From Punica granatum (Eukaryota; Streptophyta; Magnoliopsida; Myrtales; Lythraceae), in the NCBI RefSeq assembly GCF_007655135.1, contig NC_045129.1, forward strand, positions 29,141,122-29,205,121: 64,000 nt of DNA. Direction: 5' to 3'. The notes under the pieces were generated by a model. The model worked only from the letters and a program-made list of their open reading frames with translations, was not told the origin of the DNA and searched no databases. A program made the translations under genes and the position numbers. Positions 21,601 through 30,812 of this stretch are shown piece after piece (within the stretch, counting starts at the first letter, position 1; every line of letters begins with the position of its first letter).

Positions 21601-24600
21601 GATGGGAGATGGGTGGGGGGATGCGTGAAGAACAGAGGACGAGCATAAAAGGAAGAAGAAGAAGAAAAGAAGAATGTGAATGGGGAAGATGGTGATGGAA
21701 GTGACTGGAAGGAGAGGGAGTAGCCATGACTGCTAGTTTGTAGGCTGTGGAGGAGAGAGATATGGCAGGAACTACCATGTTGAATTCCATTAGCACATCA
21801 TTGCCGTTATCTTGCCACCTTGAAAAAATTGACGGACTTGGGAACGGATGTTACAGTTGGACTAATGTTGGCAAGTTGATGCTAGATGTGGGGGAAAAAA
21901 ATCATGATAGATTTGGAAAAAAAGGCGAAAGTTCATGATTTTTTATAAATTAACCCAATTAAAAGAATACTGAATAAGTTAATTAGTCAAATTTCATCGA
22001 ATGTTATTATTGAAAGATTATTGTGTGATATTTTAAACTATTTTTTGTTATATTTATGATTTTTAAGAAGTAAATTATTTTTACATAATTATTTTAAAAA
22101 GAAGAATTCGCTTATAATACAAAGAGAGGACCTCAAAAATGAATTAGATTTTCATATAAAAATTCCCCAAAAAAATGATAACAAATCACTAGTTCTACGA
22201 ACTTATAGTCATATAACAAAAATTGATTCTTATTTTAATAAATGATCTCTCGTTAGTTAGCAAAATTTTAAAAAAAAATTAAGAGAGTCGATTTAATCAT
22301 GTGAAATTCAATTATTTAATTGGATGTTAACCTAATTTCTATTATAAGATTAAAATTGTTATTATTATTTATGAACTTATGATAATATAAATAATTAAAC
22401 AAGGATGTCACAAAATTTGCATATTTAAAAAATGAGTAATGAAGTAAATATATATGAACTTATCATAATGATGTAAATATATAATATAATGCTTACTAAT
22501 TGGGATTGTTTGTTGCAAAATATATATTCAACTATGCAAAATTAGTCTAATTTTATCATCTAATTATCATATGAAACTTTACGTTAATTATTAAAAATAT
22601 TTTATGGTATTAATAAGCCAATATATTATTCAAATTCAGAATAATTATTATAAAAATGACATATAAATGTTTTAAGCTCATAAATAAAAAATATAATTTT
22701 CAAAAAAATTATGGTCTTATAAATGAAAAATATTATGATATAGTGCTATGAGCTTCAACTCATATAAAAAGAAAAAATAAAATTTTAAAAATAAGAATCT
22801 CATAGATATTGTTTAAAAAGATGAGCGAAATGAAGTTTTACTCTAATTACTAGACTTCATATGTGTCAATCTATTTATGATGTGCATATCAATTGAAATA
22901 ATAGTTTCAAAATGTTATTATGATAATTAACTTGCTATGTGGCAAAAAAAATAATTAGCTTACTTTAATTTTTAACAAAAAAATGTTAAGATAAATATTT
23001 GAAATTAGAATTAATATTGAAATCTTTATTATTTTTAATTAGAATATTTTTGCTCCAAAACGTAGATAATTACAATAAGAAATGGTATATAGGAATATTT
23101 TCATTACTCTTTACTATATCTTACATTCTTTTCATCTATTACTGGAAATAATTATTCTAAATAATAATATCTATTATACAATAACTTGTGCAACGCACAG
23201 ATAATATAACTAGTTTCTTCGTAAAATTACCTGCTACAGCCGCGTGAGCTTTTTCTTTCCCCTCTAGTGCTCTTTATAAGAGAATACTAGACACTCAGTC
23301 ACTTTTAACTAGAGCAATACATTTGAAAAATTCATAGATTTGATTCGCATAAAAATTTACCTTAAATAGTAATATAATCAACTACAGTTTAAATAATTTA
23401 CTCGACCATCCTGTAATTAAATTTAAGAATTCTAGTGAAATGGGGCTCAGTGTGTTACATATGCCATCGCCTATGAATCAATAGAATTCGAGTTTGATTA
23501 TCATCAATTGGACTATTTGTACATCTTTGTTTAGATTTCTATTTCCTTATAATTATATTAGATTTACAGGTCTCATTTGTAATCAGAAAAGATGAAGGAT
23601 TTTGTTGAATATAACTTATTTAATGGACTTATAAAAAAATAAATAAAAAATCTTAACAGATCATATAATCAACTTTAATATGATGGCGCTATGACCTTGC
23701 AAAACTAGTGGAAGTTTGGAACTTACCCACAGCCGTCCTCACAGAGGCAGACAACCTTCCCCAACTCGTAGCCGCACCGTCCCCCTTTCGACACACAAAT
23801 CTGGCACTCCTCCTGCTGCGACCATACGAGCTGGAACCCGTTGCTCAGCACAGTCAATAGCTGCTCCCATTGCTCGCTGCTAGTATTAGTACTACTTGTA
23901 TTCAGCAGCTGGCGGACTGTGTAATTAACGGAAACTGGCAACCCCACGAGTTTGCATCCCTCAGGGGCTGCTACCACGCTTTGGCCCAGCCTTGTGATGT
24001 TCACCATTAGGTAGACCTCTCCGCCTTCTCTGCAGCTCTTATTAACCACCACCTGTTAGGAGAGTTGAGGAGGTGCAGAGGAACAATGCATGATTATAAC
24101 TATGGAGGGCTTGACTGAAGAATCACAAAAGAAAAGGGAGCATCTCGAAAAAGCATGAAAGATTAGGATTAAATGTCAAATCTCACCCCAACGTCCAGAG
24201 AAGTTGTACAGTTAATTAAATTATATCAGAGAAGTTCGGAGGCGCGCCTAACCTTATCGAGAAAGTCAGGAGGGGGCGATGACTCATTGGAGCAGCGGAA
24301 GAAGGTTAAGTTTACATTCCCCTGGGGAAGGCTGAGATTCGCAACCCTTATCGTAAGGTTTTGGAGCGACTCGCACGAGCCGGCTCTCAGATCACTGATG
24401 AGCTGAGTGTCGGTCACGGTGATGACCCTGTCGTCCGGGTCTGGGAAGAAAGTCTTGAGCCGGTAGAACCGGCCGGTAGAGACCTCGAGGCTGGGGCCGG
24501 AGTTGGTGTCGCAGGAGATCTGGTACTTGGGCAGGCCGCAGTCGATGGGACTGGAACCGAACGCGGTTGAGTCAGAGAAGGGGAAGGTGAAATTGATGCC

Positions 24601-24771
24601 CCCACATAGAAACGGGGCGCATAGGTTATAGTAATACGACGGGGATGGGGATGCGGCTCCTGATGAAGATCCGATCAGGCCAAGGAAGGTAAGGAAGACG
24701 AAGAACGACGAGTTGAGAGTACTGATGATTGAACACTTGAGGTGAGGAAGGGGATGAAGTATTGGGTCCAT
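12131..24771 (-). CDS. LRK10-like receptor kinase with a 10.2-kb intron (complete gene)
   Basis: Membrane receptor kinase of the LRK10L/Lr10 class; relatives act in defence and stress signalling, but the ligand here is unknown. Exons (minus): 24771-24253, 24052-23727, 13532-13498 (35 nt), 13308-12131; junction phases 0, 2 and 1 all agree, giving 685 residues. There is a signal peptide (about 1-40), a cysteine-rich GUB_WAK-type domain (48-165), a WAK-associated C-terminal domain (about 174-281, ending CLCEDGCG), a transmembrane helix (about 299-316) and a kinase domain. In the kinase I see the glycine loop LGEGGYG from 368, Lys390, catalytic loop HLDIKPQN with Asp486, DFG at 504 and APE at about 531. 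The residue before catalytic Asp is Leu, not Arg, so it is non-RD. Intron 2 (23726-13533) is packed with transposons. Two separate genes remain possible, but the micro-exon phase match favours one. Confidence 0.85.
13498..13532 (-). CDS. 35-nt micro-exon of the LRK10-like gene
   Basis: Bounded by AACGTGCAG and GTATGTATTC on the minus strand. It supplies one base to complete the split Gly codon of exon 2, eleven codons (QKKSSKRPIII) and one base that pairs with the two first bases of the kinase exon. It encodes the basic juxtamembrane linker before the helix. The fit in phase on both sides is the main argument for joining the distant exons. Confidence 0.75.
14540..14774. mobile_element. MITE, GTTTGGTTT family, copy 1
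   Basis: Terminal inverted repeats of about 40 bases: the left end contains TTTGGTTTCAAAG and TTTTAAAATCAGATTTTG, the right end TTTTAAAATCACA and AAAACCAAACG. Between them are two copies of a word containing GTGGTATAAATG and CCCACTCTTT. A closely related copy is at 25191-25421 and a weaker one at 54661-54840. No coding sequence. Confidence 0.75.
15538..15553 (+). repeat. Left target-site duplication of the SINE
   Basis: TAGCATGCTTAGGTCA, matching 15872-15887 at 15 of 16 positions. Confidence 0.85.
15554..15871 (+). mobile_element. tRNA-derived SINE with A-tail and 16-bp TSD
   Basis: A 318-base element that starts with a tRNA-like head: an RNA polymerase III A-box in GGTGGTCTAGTGGTTAAG (about 15565-15580) and a B-box in GAGTTCGAACCTCAC (about 15608-15622). 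A tRNA-unrelated body follows, ending in a nine-A tail (15860-15868). The target duplication TAGCATRCTTAGGTCA flanks it. Removing it restores continuity with the second viral copy near 20730. No coding capacity. Confidence 0.9.
16026..16034 (-). promoter_or_regulatory. Viral TATA-like box in the minus copy
   Basis: TATTTAAAG on the minus strand, about 20 bases upstream of a leader that matches the plus copy downstream of its TATATAAA. If active, transcription would run toward the kinase exons of the host gene. Confidence 0.45.
18509..20009. mobile_element. Non-autonomous hAT element with 8-bp TSD
   Basis: 1,501 bases flanked by GCAGGGAC at 18501-18508 and 20010-20017. Its ends pair as CAAGGTTTTCAGAATC and CATGGTTCTTAGAATC. 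Both subterminal zones are crowded with GAATCGTAGAATCG-type words, typical transposase-binding clusters of hAT elements. The interior includes an AT-rich part (18600-19110) and a GC-richer part (19190-19850). The open frames there (for example 19585-19130 minus) resemble nothing I know, and no transposase is visible. Confidence 0.85.
20570..20577 (+). promoter_or_regulatory. Viral TATA box in the plus copy
   Basis: TATATAAA followed by a leader beginning near CTCCTCCATTTTAATGG, in the position of the genomic-RNA promoter of caulimovirus-like elements. It points antisense to the receptor-kinase gene. Confidence 0.5.
21025..21956. mobile_element. Non-autonomous TIR element (MULE-like)
   Basis: 932 bases with inverted ends of about 180 bases, starting GGGTTAATTTCATCAAAAAG and GGGTTAATTTATAAAAAATC. 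An 8-base duplication AATTAAAA is at 21017-21024 and 21957-21964. The interior is GC-richer with a purine-rich stretch (21640-21720), but no convincing gene. The long TIRs point to the Mutator group, although the clear TSD is 8 rather than 9 bases. The start motif resembles the smaller element at 27521. Confidence 0.8.
21965..23726. other. AT-rich intron stretch with a Helitron-like 3' end
   Basis: Strongly AT-rich sequence without long open frames. The only structured part is 23187-23214 (listed separately). Confidence 0.5.
23187..23214 (+). mobile_element. Helitron-like 3' terminus
   Basis: A short hairpin (TGTGC, loop AAC, GCACA, 23187-23199) is followed after about ten AT-rich bases by CTAG and a T, the usual form of a plant Helitron end inserted before T. 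The 5' TC end was not located, so the element could cover part of the AT-rich stretch to the left. Confidence 0.55.
23727..24771 (-). CDS. Ectodomain exons 1 and 2 of the LRK10-like gene
   Basis: Exon 1 (24771-24253) encodes the signal peptide and a GUB_WAK domain with CAPFLCGGINFTFPF and YQISCDTN. Exon 2 (24052-23727) encodes the WAK-associated domain with NKSC, EQWEQLL, CxICxxxGGxCGY and CLCEDG. Intron 1 is 200 bases with GTTAGG and CCTAACAG borders, phase 0. Exon 2 ends at a GTAAGT donor. Several N-glycosylation motifs (NFT, NLT, NLS, NIT) fit an extracellular location. Confidence 0.9.
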
Positions 24772-24869
24772 GCCATTTGAGCAAATTATTAACGAACAAT
24801 AACACTTACTATTATTGGATGAGAGTGAACCTCGTTCTCGACATGGGGCAGTGTTTGAAAAGTCCTCTC

Positions 24870-24877
24870 TATATATA
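24870..24877 (-). promoter_or_regulatory. TATA box of the LRK10-like gene
   Basis: TATATATA on the minus strand about 100 bases upstream of the ATG at 24771, the only TATA-like run in the near flank. Confidence 0.55.
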
Positions 24878-25190
24878 TTGAAAAGTCCTCACTATCATCC
24901 TCTTAGTCATAAGACAATTCTTTCTTGACTAATGCCTTGTACGAAATATTTTTATATTTGAAGAATAATATTTTGTATAACAAGAAAAATATTTTCCATA
25001 GAAATATTAATAGGACATATAAAAAAAATTAAGGCAAAAGTCAAATAATAAAATACTTCAAGGGGGGTTGTTGCTTTTTTAGGGGCAGAAGTGAAGATTT
25101 TACAAATTCATATATGAAATTGGAAAAGTCAGGGGAGGGGGGCAATTGCCCCCGCTTGAGCTTTTGTAGTTCCGCACTATCCAATTAAGG
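24878..25190. other. Upstream region of the receptor-kinase gene
   Basis: No gene. Promoter-proximal DNA up to the MITE at 25191. It contains a G-rich stretch at 25130-25150. Confidence 0.5.
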
Positions 25191-25421
25191 GCTTGTTTGG
25201 TTTGTGGATGAAATTTTAAAATCACAATTCTAACTTAATTCTACCCACAACAAAACAAAATAATTCATACAAATTCAAAGAGTGAGTCCCATTTATACCA
25301 CTTTTTTCCACAACAAAACAAAATAATTCATACAAAATCAAATTGTGAGTCCCATTTATACCACTCTTTTTCAAAATCAAAATCTGATTTTAAAATTCTA
25401 CTATGAAACCAAACGCAGCAT
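25191..25421. mobile_element. MITE, GTTTGGTTT family, copy 2
   Basis: Inverted relative to the copy at 14540-14774. It runs from GCTTGTTTGGTTTG to GAAACCAAACGCAGCA and has two internal copies of a word containing CCCATTTATACCACT. It lies about 420 bases upstream of the receptor-kinase start codon. Confidence 0.75.
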
Positions 25422-25479
25422 AAATATTTAGTCACTGAATTTAAGAATTTTTCCTTAATCATAATCATTTTCTCAGTTG

Positions 25480-26560
25480 TATATTACATTAAATCCGATC
25501 TCAAAAAATTTTTTATATCAAATTGAACCTTGAGAGATTAAGTGTACATTAAATCCGACCTCAAGAAATTTTTTACATCAAAATGAACCTTGAAAGATTA
25601 AGTGTATATCAAATTGAACCTTGAAAGATTAAATGTACATCAAATCCGACATCAAGAAATTTTTTACATCAAATTGAACATTGAAAGATTAAGTGTACAT
25701 TAAATTGAACCTTGCGAGATTAAGTGTACATCAAATTCGACCTCAAAAAATTTTTTACATCAAATTGAATTTTGAAAGATTAAGTGTACATCAAATTCGA
25801 CCTTCCATCAAAATGCCGTCCAAAAATGAATGGAAAAATCCGATTTGGCATTCAACAGCTGATGTGGTATTGTTTGATTATTTTCTTCCATTTTTTTATT
25901 ATTCCTTATTTATGTCTGGCTTAAAAAAATATTTCCTATAGTTTTCTCACTTTTTAGTCGAAGGCGGGAAAAACTTCTTCCTCCCGGCGCGTCTTCCTCA
26001 ATCGCTAATGCTCTCGGCGTAGACTCGCCAATTGTTGTCGCTGTAATTTCTCCGAGAGCAACAGCGTTGAGGAAGATGCACCGAGAGGAGGAAATTTTTT
26101 CCCTCTCTAACTTAAAAGTGAGGGGACTATAGGAAATACTTTTTTTAAGCTAAAAAAAAATAGGAAATAATAAAAAAAATAAAAGAAAACAATCAACAAT
26201 GCCACATCAATTGTTGAATGCCATATCAGATTTTTCCATCCATTTTTTGACGACATTCTGACGGAAGGTCGAATTTGAGGTACATTTAATCTCTCAAGGT
26301 TCAATTTGATGTAAAAATTTTCTTGAGGTCAGATTTGATGTACATTTAATATCTCAAGGTTCAATTTGATATACACTTAATCTTTTAATGTTTAATCTGA
26401 TATAAACAAATATTTGAAGTCGGATTTGATATACACTTAATCTCTCAAGGTTCAACTTGATATATAAAATTTCTTGAAATCAGATTTGATGTATACTTAA
26501 TCTTTCAAAGTTCAATTTAATGTAAAAAATTTCTTAAAATTAGATTTGATGTAACATGTA
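25480..26560. mobile_element. Fold-back element with repeat-rich arms
   Basis: Nearly the whole 1.08 kb is an inverted repeat. The left arm (25480-25990) holds about five units of a 62-base minisatellite (CATCAAATTGAACCTTGAAAG, TTAAGTGTACATCAAATCCG). The right arm (26090-26560) holds the complementary units. Between them are a conserved middle with CCGTCCAAAAATGAATGGAAAAAT and its inverse, and a GC-richer centre. No target duplication could be fixed. The truncated sister copy is at about 28710-29620. Confidence 0.75.
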
Positions 26561-27468
26561 TTTCTGGAGAACCAATTTATCAATTTACTCCCTTAAAAAT
26601 GACAATGGCCAAGTCAGGGTGGGTATTTAAAATGTCTGGATCTAGCCTGTGCCCTCAGGCCTCAGGCCCGACCTGGCCTGTGACCTGGCACGTCAAGGTC
26701 ATGTATACCCGGGCCTGCCCTGTGAGGGTCATACCTGATCTGCTCCGCAAGACATGCATAAATTCATAGTTAATTGAAAAAAAATAAAAAATAAAAACCT
26801 GCATCTCAATTTCTCATTCGCTCGGAGAAACACACTAAATTAAAGTACATAGTATAATAATCGATAACAATCACAATACAATACAAACCCAAAGCGAGAG
26901 CACCACAACCGGTAGAGATGCACTGATAATAGAGAGCGAGCAGCAGTGAACAACCAGAAGCATGAACAGAAGTATTTGCTCCAAAGACTAATCCTAAGCC
27001 CGTCTATAAGTTGTTCAAGACTAGTAGAATAGTTAAATAGTGACGTTGAGGAATGTATTTCAATCATCACCATCTTCAAATAGCAAGAGCACCGAACATT
27101 GAGTGTTTCTTACCACAACGGTTAACAGCTTAATGCAGTTAGACGTGCTGGTCGTTTGACACTTTAAGAACCAATCACGGCTTTTTTGTCCCTCATTTCT
27201 TCTCCATCAAATCTCCCCATTTCTTCTCAAGCGCCCTAACTTGGATAAGGGCCAGTGTAATCCCCAGCAAGTAGAGCAAAAGCCCCCCCATCTCTTGGCA
27301 ACTTCTTGCACCTCTTCAATCCTTCGGAGTTCTTGCTTCCATAGGAATCATCTTTGTGGTCAAGTCGGACGATAACATTCTTTCATCAAATATAATGTAA
27401 AATTTCCGTTAAGATTATAATCTATTGGGCACATCTTCAATTCAAAAACTCAAGCTCATCGTTTGTAG
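25793..27468 (+). repeat. Segmental duplication, copy 1 (about 1.7 kb)
   Basis: Matches 28853-30529 with an offset of 3,059-3,060 bases. I count only about six differences, for example A to G near 26007 and a one-base change in an A-run near 26159. The copy includes the right half of the fold-back element and about 900 bases beyond it. A 79-codon open frame (27079-26840, minus) is identical in both copies, but shows no family features. Confidence 0.9.
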
Positions 27469-27520
27469 TAGTCATACTCATGTGAATTAAATTAATCATG
27501 AGATCATTTCACAAATAAAA

Positions 27521-28049
27521 GGGTTAATAACTCAAAAAAGTATGAAGTTTAGTCTCTTTTTCAATTTTGACATAAATTTTATTTTTGGCAAAAAAATGCA
27601 CGAACTTTGATTTTTTTATCATGTTAGGCATCTATGCAACTTTCCATACATTTTGCTGACGTGGAGAAAAATAATATCTATGTGGCAAACAGTGTCACGC
27701 TCCATCAGTAAAAATAATAATAAAAATTTTAAAAAGGGAAAGGCGGGTCACTGGGTACCCGAATTGAGGGGGCAGTGGCTGGCTAGGACCCCCCACCCTT
27801 TCTCCGATCAAAGCCTTTCTCTTTTTTCTTTTCTTAATTCTTTTAAAATTATATTTGCTCACGTGGCGTAACACCATTTGCCATATAGGCAACGTTTTTC
27901 GCCACGTCAACTAAATGAATGGAAACCGACACATATGCCTTACGTGAGAAGAAAATCAAAATTAATATATTTTTTTACCAGAAAATAAAATTTGTGTCAA
28001 AATTTAAAAAAAAGGACCAAAGTTCATATTTTTTTTTGGTCATTAATCC
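27521..28049. mobile_element. MULE-type MITE
   Basis: 529 bases. The ends pair as GGGTTAATAACTCAAAAAAG and GGATTAATGACCAAAAAAAA over about 100 bases or more. The flanks are CAAATAAAA (27512-27520) and AAAATAAAA (28050-28058), eight of nine identical. It contains matching GCTGACGTGGAG and CCACGTCA words near the arms. No coding sequence. Confidence 0.75.
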
Positions 28050-28058
28050 AAAATAAAA

Positions 28059-28690
28059 TGATAGAAAATTTAGACCCTTTCGACATCGTGTTCCCATGAC
28101 AATTATTGATGTCGTCCTTATATCTCACAATAACTCCAATAGATTTTATTTGTGGTCTGTATTTTTGGGACCAGTTTTAGGATAGGTTGATGGCTACTCC
28201 TAGTGGTCACATAATCCAACGCCGATGTTTCATGCACATGGAGCTGTTCGAGATATTATTGGGACTAAACCGTTGGAAAATGAAATGTGAAATAATTGAT
28301 TTTATTGGCAAAATGGGACCTAGAATCATATATAGTAAAAGAGGAAGTTACTCGAATAATCTCATCCCGAGTGACAAGCTAAGTAGATGCTTCCTTAGCT
28401 TTACTATATTGTCAAAAATTATTATTTTGGACCAATATGGATTGGTTCAAGCGGTTCAACACTTGTTCCAATTAATGAAAGTCTCGAGTTCGAGTCATTG
28501 TAAATGCATAAAATCCATAATGGAAGAGCATTACTTTTTCGTGGACCGACCCGACTCGACTGGATTAGTCTAGACTCAATTGAGCTTTCAAATATCAAGT
28601 TTCACATCTAAAAAAATTATTATTTTGGGAATATTGAGAAGGACAATTCATTTTTTTTTTGAGTAAGGGAGAAGGACAATTCATTTTTTT
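28059..28690. other. Spacer between duplication copies
   Basis: An open frame at 28187-28573 was examined and has no recognisable domain. Nothing else is seen. Confidence 0.4.
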
Positions 28691-28852
28691 TGGTGTTAAA
28701 AGCAAGTTTTTATTCGTTTATCAAATTGAACCTTGAGAGATTAAGTTTTTATTCGTTTATCAAATTGAATTTTGAAAGATTAAGTGTACATCAAATCCGA
28801 CCTCAAAAATTTTTTTACATCAAATTGAACTTTGAGAGATTATGTATACATC

Positions 28853-30529
28853 AAATTCGACCTTCCATCAAAATGCCGTCCAAAAATGAATGGAAAAATC
28901 CGATTTGGCATTCAACAGCTGATGTGGTATTGTTTGATTATTTTCTTCCATTTTTTTATTATTCCTTATTTATGTCTGGCTTAAAAAAATATTTCCTATA
29001 GTTTTCTCACTTTTTAGTCGAAGGCGGGAAAAACTTCTTCCTCCCGGCGCGTCTTCCTCAATCGCTGATGCTCTCGGCGTAGACTCGCCAATTGTTGTCG
29101 CTGTAATTTCTCCGAGAGCAACAGCGTTGAGGAAGATGCACCGAGAGGAGGAAATTTTTTCCGTCTCTAACTTAAAAGTGAGGGGACTATAGGAAATATT
29201 TTTTTTAAGCTAAAAAAAATAGGAAATAATAAAAAAAATAAAAGAAAACAATCAACAATGCCACATCAATTGTTGAATGCCATATCAGATTTTTCCATCC
29301 ATTTTTTGACGACATTCTGACGGAAGGTCGAATTTGAGGTACATTTAATCTCTCAAGGTTCAATTTGATGTAAAAATTTTCTTGAGGTCAGATTTGATGT
29401 ACATTTAATATCTCAAGGTTCAATTTGATATACACTTAATCTTTTAATGTTTAATCTGATATAAACAAATATTTGAAGTCGGATTTGATGTACACTTAAT
29501 CTCTCAAGGTTCAACTTGATATATAAAATTTCTTGAAATCAGATTTGATGTATACTTAATCTTTCAAAGTTCAATTTAATGTAAAAAATTTCTTAAAATT
29601 AGATTTGATGTAACATGTATTTCTGGAGAACCAATTTATCAATTTACTCCCTTAAAAATGACAATGGCCAAGTCAGGGTGGGTATTTAAAATGTCTGGAT
29701 CTAGCCTGTGCCCTCAGGCCTCAGGCCCGACCTGGCCTGTGACCTGGCACGTCAAGGTCATGTATACCCGGGCCTGCCCTGTGAGGGTCATACCTGATCT
29801 GCTCCGCAAGACATGCATAAATTCATAGTTAATTGAAAAAAAATAAAAAATAAAAACCTGCATCTCAATTTCTCATTCGCTCGGAGAAACACACTAAATT
29901 AAAGTACATAGTATAATAATCGATAACAATCACAATACAATACAAACCCAAAGCGAGAGCACCACAACCGGTAGAGATGCACTGATAATAGAGAGCGAGC
30001 AGCAGTGAACAACCAGAAGCATGAACAGAAGTATTTGCTCCAAAGACTAATCCTAAGCCCGTCTATAAGTTGTTCAAGACTAGTAGAATAGTTAAATAGT
30101 GACGTTGAGGAATGTATTTCAATCATCACCATCTTCAAATAGCAAGAGCACCGAACATTGAGTGTTTCTTACCACAACGGTTAACAGCTTAATGCAGTTA
30201 GACGTGCTGGTCGTTTGACACTTTAAGAACCAATCACGGCTTTTTTGTCCCTCATTTCTTCTCCATCAAATCTCCCCATTTCTTCTCAAGCGCCCTAACT
30301 TGGATAAGGGCCAGTGTAATCCCCAGCAAGTAGAGCAAAAGCCCCCCCATCTCTTGGCAACTTCTTGCACCTCTTCAATCCTTCGGAGTTCTTGCTTCCA
30401 TAGGAATCATCTTTGTGGTCAAGTCGGACGATAACATTCTTTCATCAAATATAATGTAAAATTTCCGTTAAGATTATAATCTATTGGGCACATCTTCAAT
30501 CCAAAAACTCAAGCTCATCGTTTGTAGTA
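28853..30529 (+). repeat. Segmental duplication, copy 2
   Basis: Direct repeat of 25793-27468. It ends at GTAGTAGTCA, just beyond the 3' end of the prefoldin-like gene. On the left the match fades into a rearranged minisatellite (28720-28860) with fewer units than copy 1. Confidence 0.9.
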
Positions 30530-30812
30530 GTCAATTTCTTATAAATCCAAGAATTTGTTTTCAATTTTCCAACGTGGAATTGACTCTTATCATTAACTCA
30601 ACACAAGTAATATTCTGAAATAAATTGAACCCAATTTTTATTGATCATTCAAACGTATATTTACTTACAGAAGCAATTAGACAAAAACAAGCATCCACAA
30701 TTCATCAATTGCCACTCAAATATCACATAAAGGAGGAAGATGGGGTCAGCTTCAAAATTAGAGATAAGAAACTACTCAAAAAGTTGTGAAACACTGGAAA
30801 GGGTGAGCTGTG

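Larger units (their letters stand above)
13533..23726 (-). other. Giant intron 2 of the receptor kinase, filled with mobile DNA
   Basis: The 10,194-base interval starts with GTAAGT and ends TGCAG. In order of coordinate it holds a MITE (14540-14774), a composite of endogenous pararetrovirus fragments (15307-20960) with a SINE (15554-15871) and a hAT element (18509-20009) nested in it, a TIR element (21025-21956) and a Helitron-like 3' end (about 23187-23214). AT-rich gaps at 13900-14540, 14775-15306 and 21965-23180 show no gene. Introns in this gene class are usually far shorter, so most of the length is insertional. Confidence 0.75.

Noticed and set aside
26840..30138. Identical 79-codon frames in both duplication copies
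   Set aside because: Identity follows from the recent duplication and does not imply coding selection; no family features.
25793..30529. The 1.7-kb direct repeats as LTRs of a retrotransposon
   Set aside because: They lack TG..CA ends, a primer-binding site and a polypurine tract, and the unit starts inside a fold-back element.
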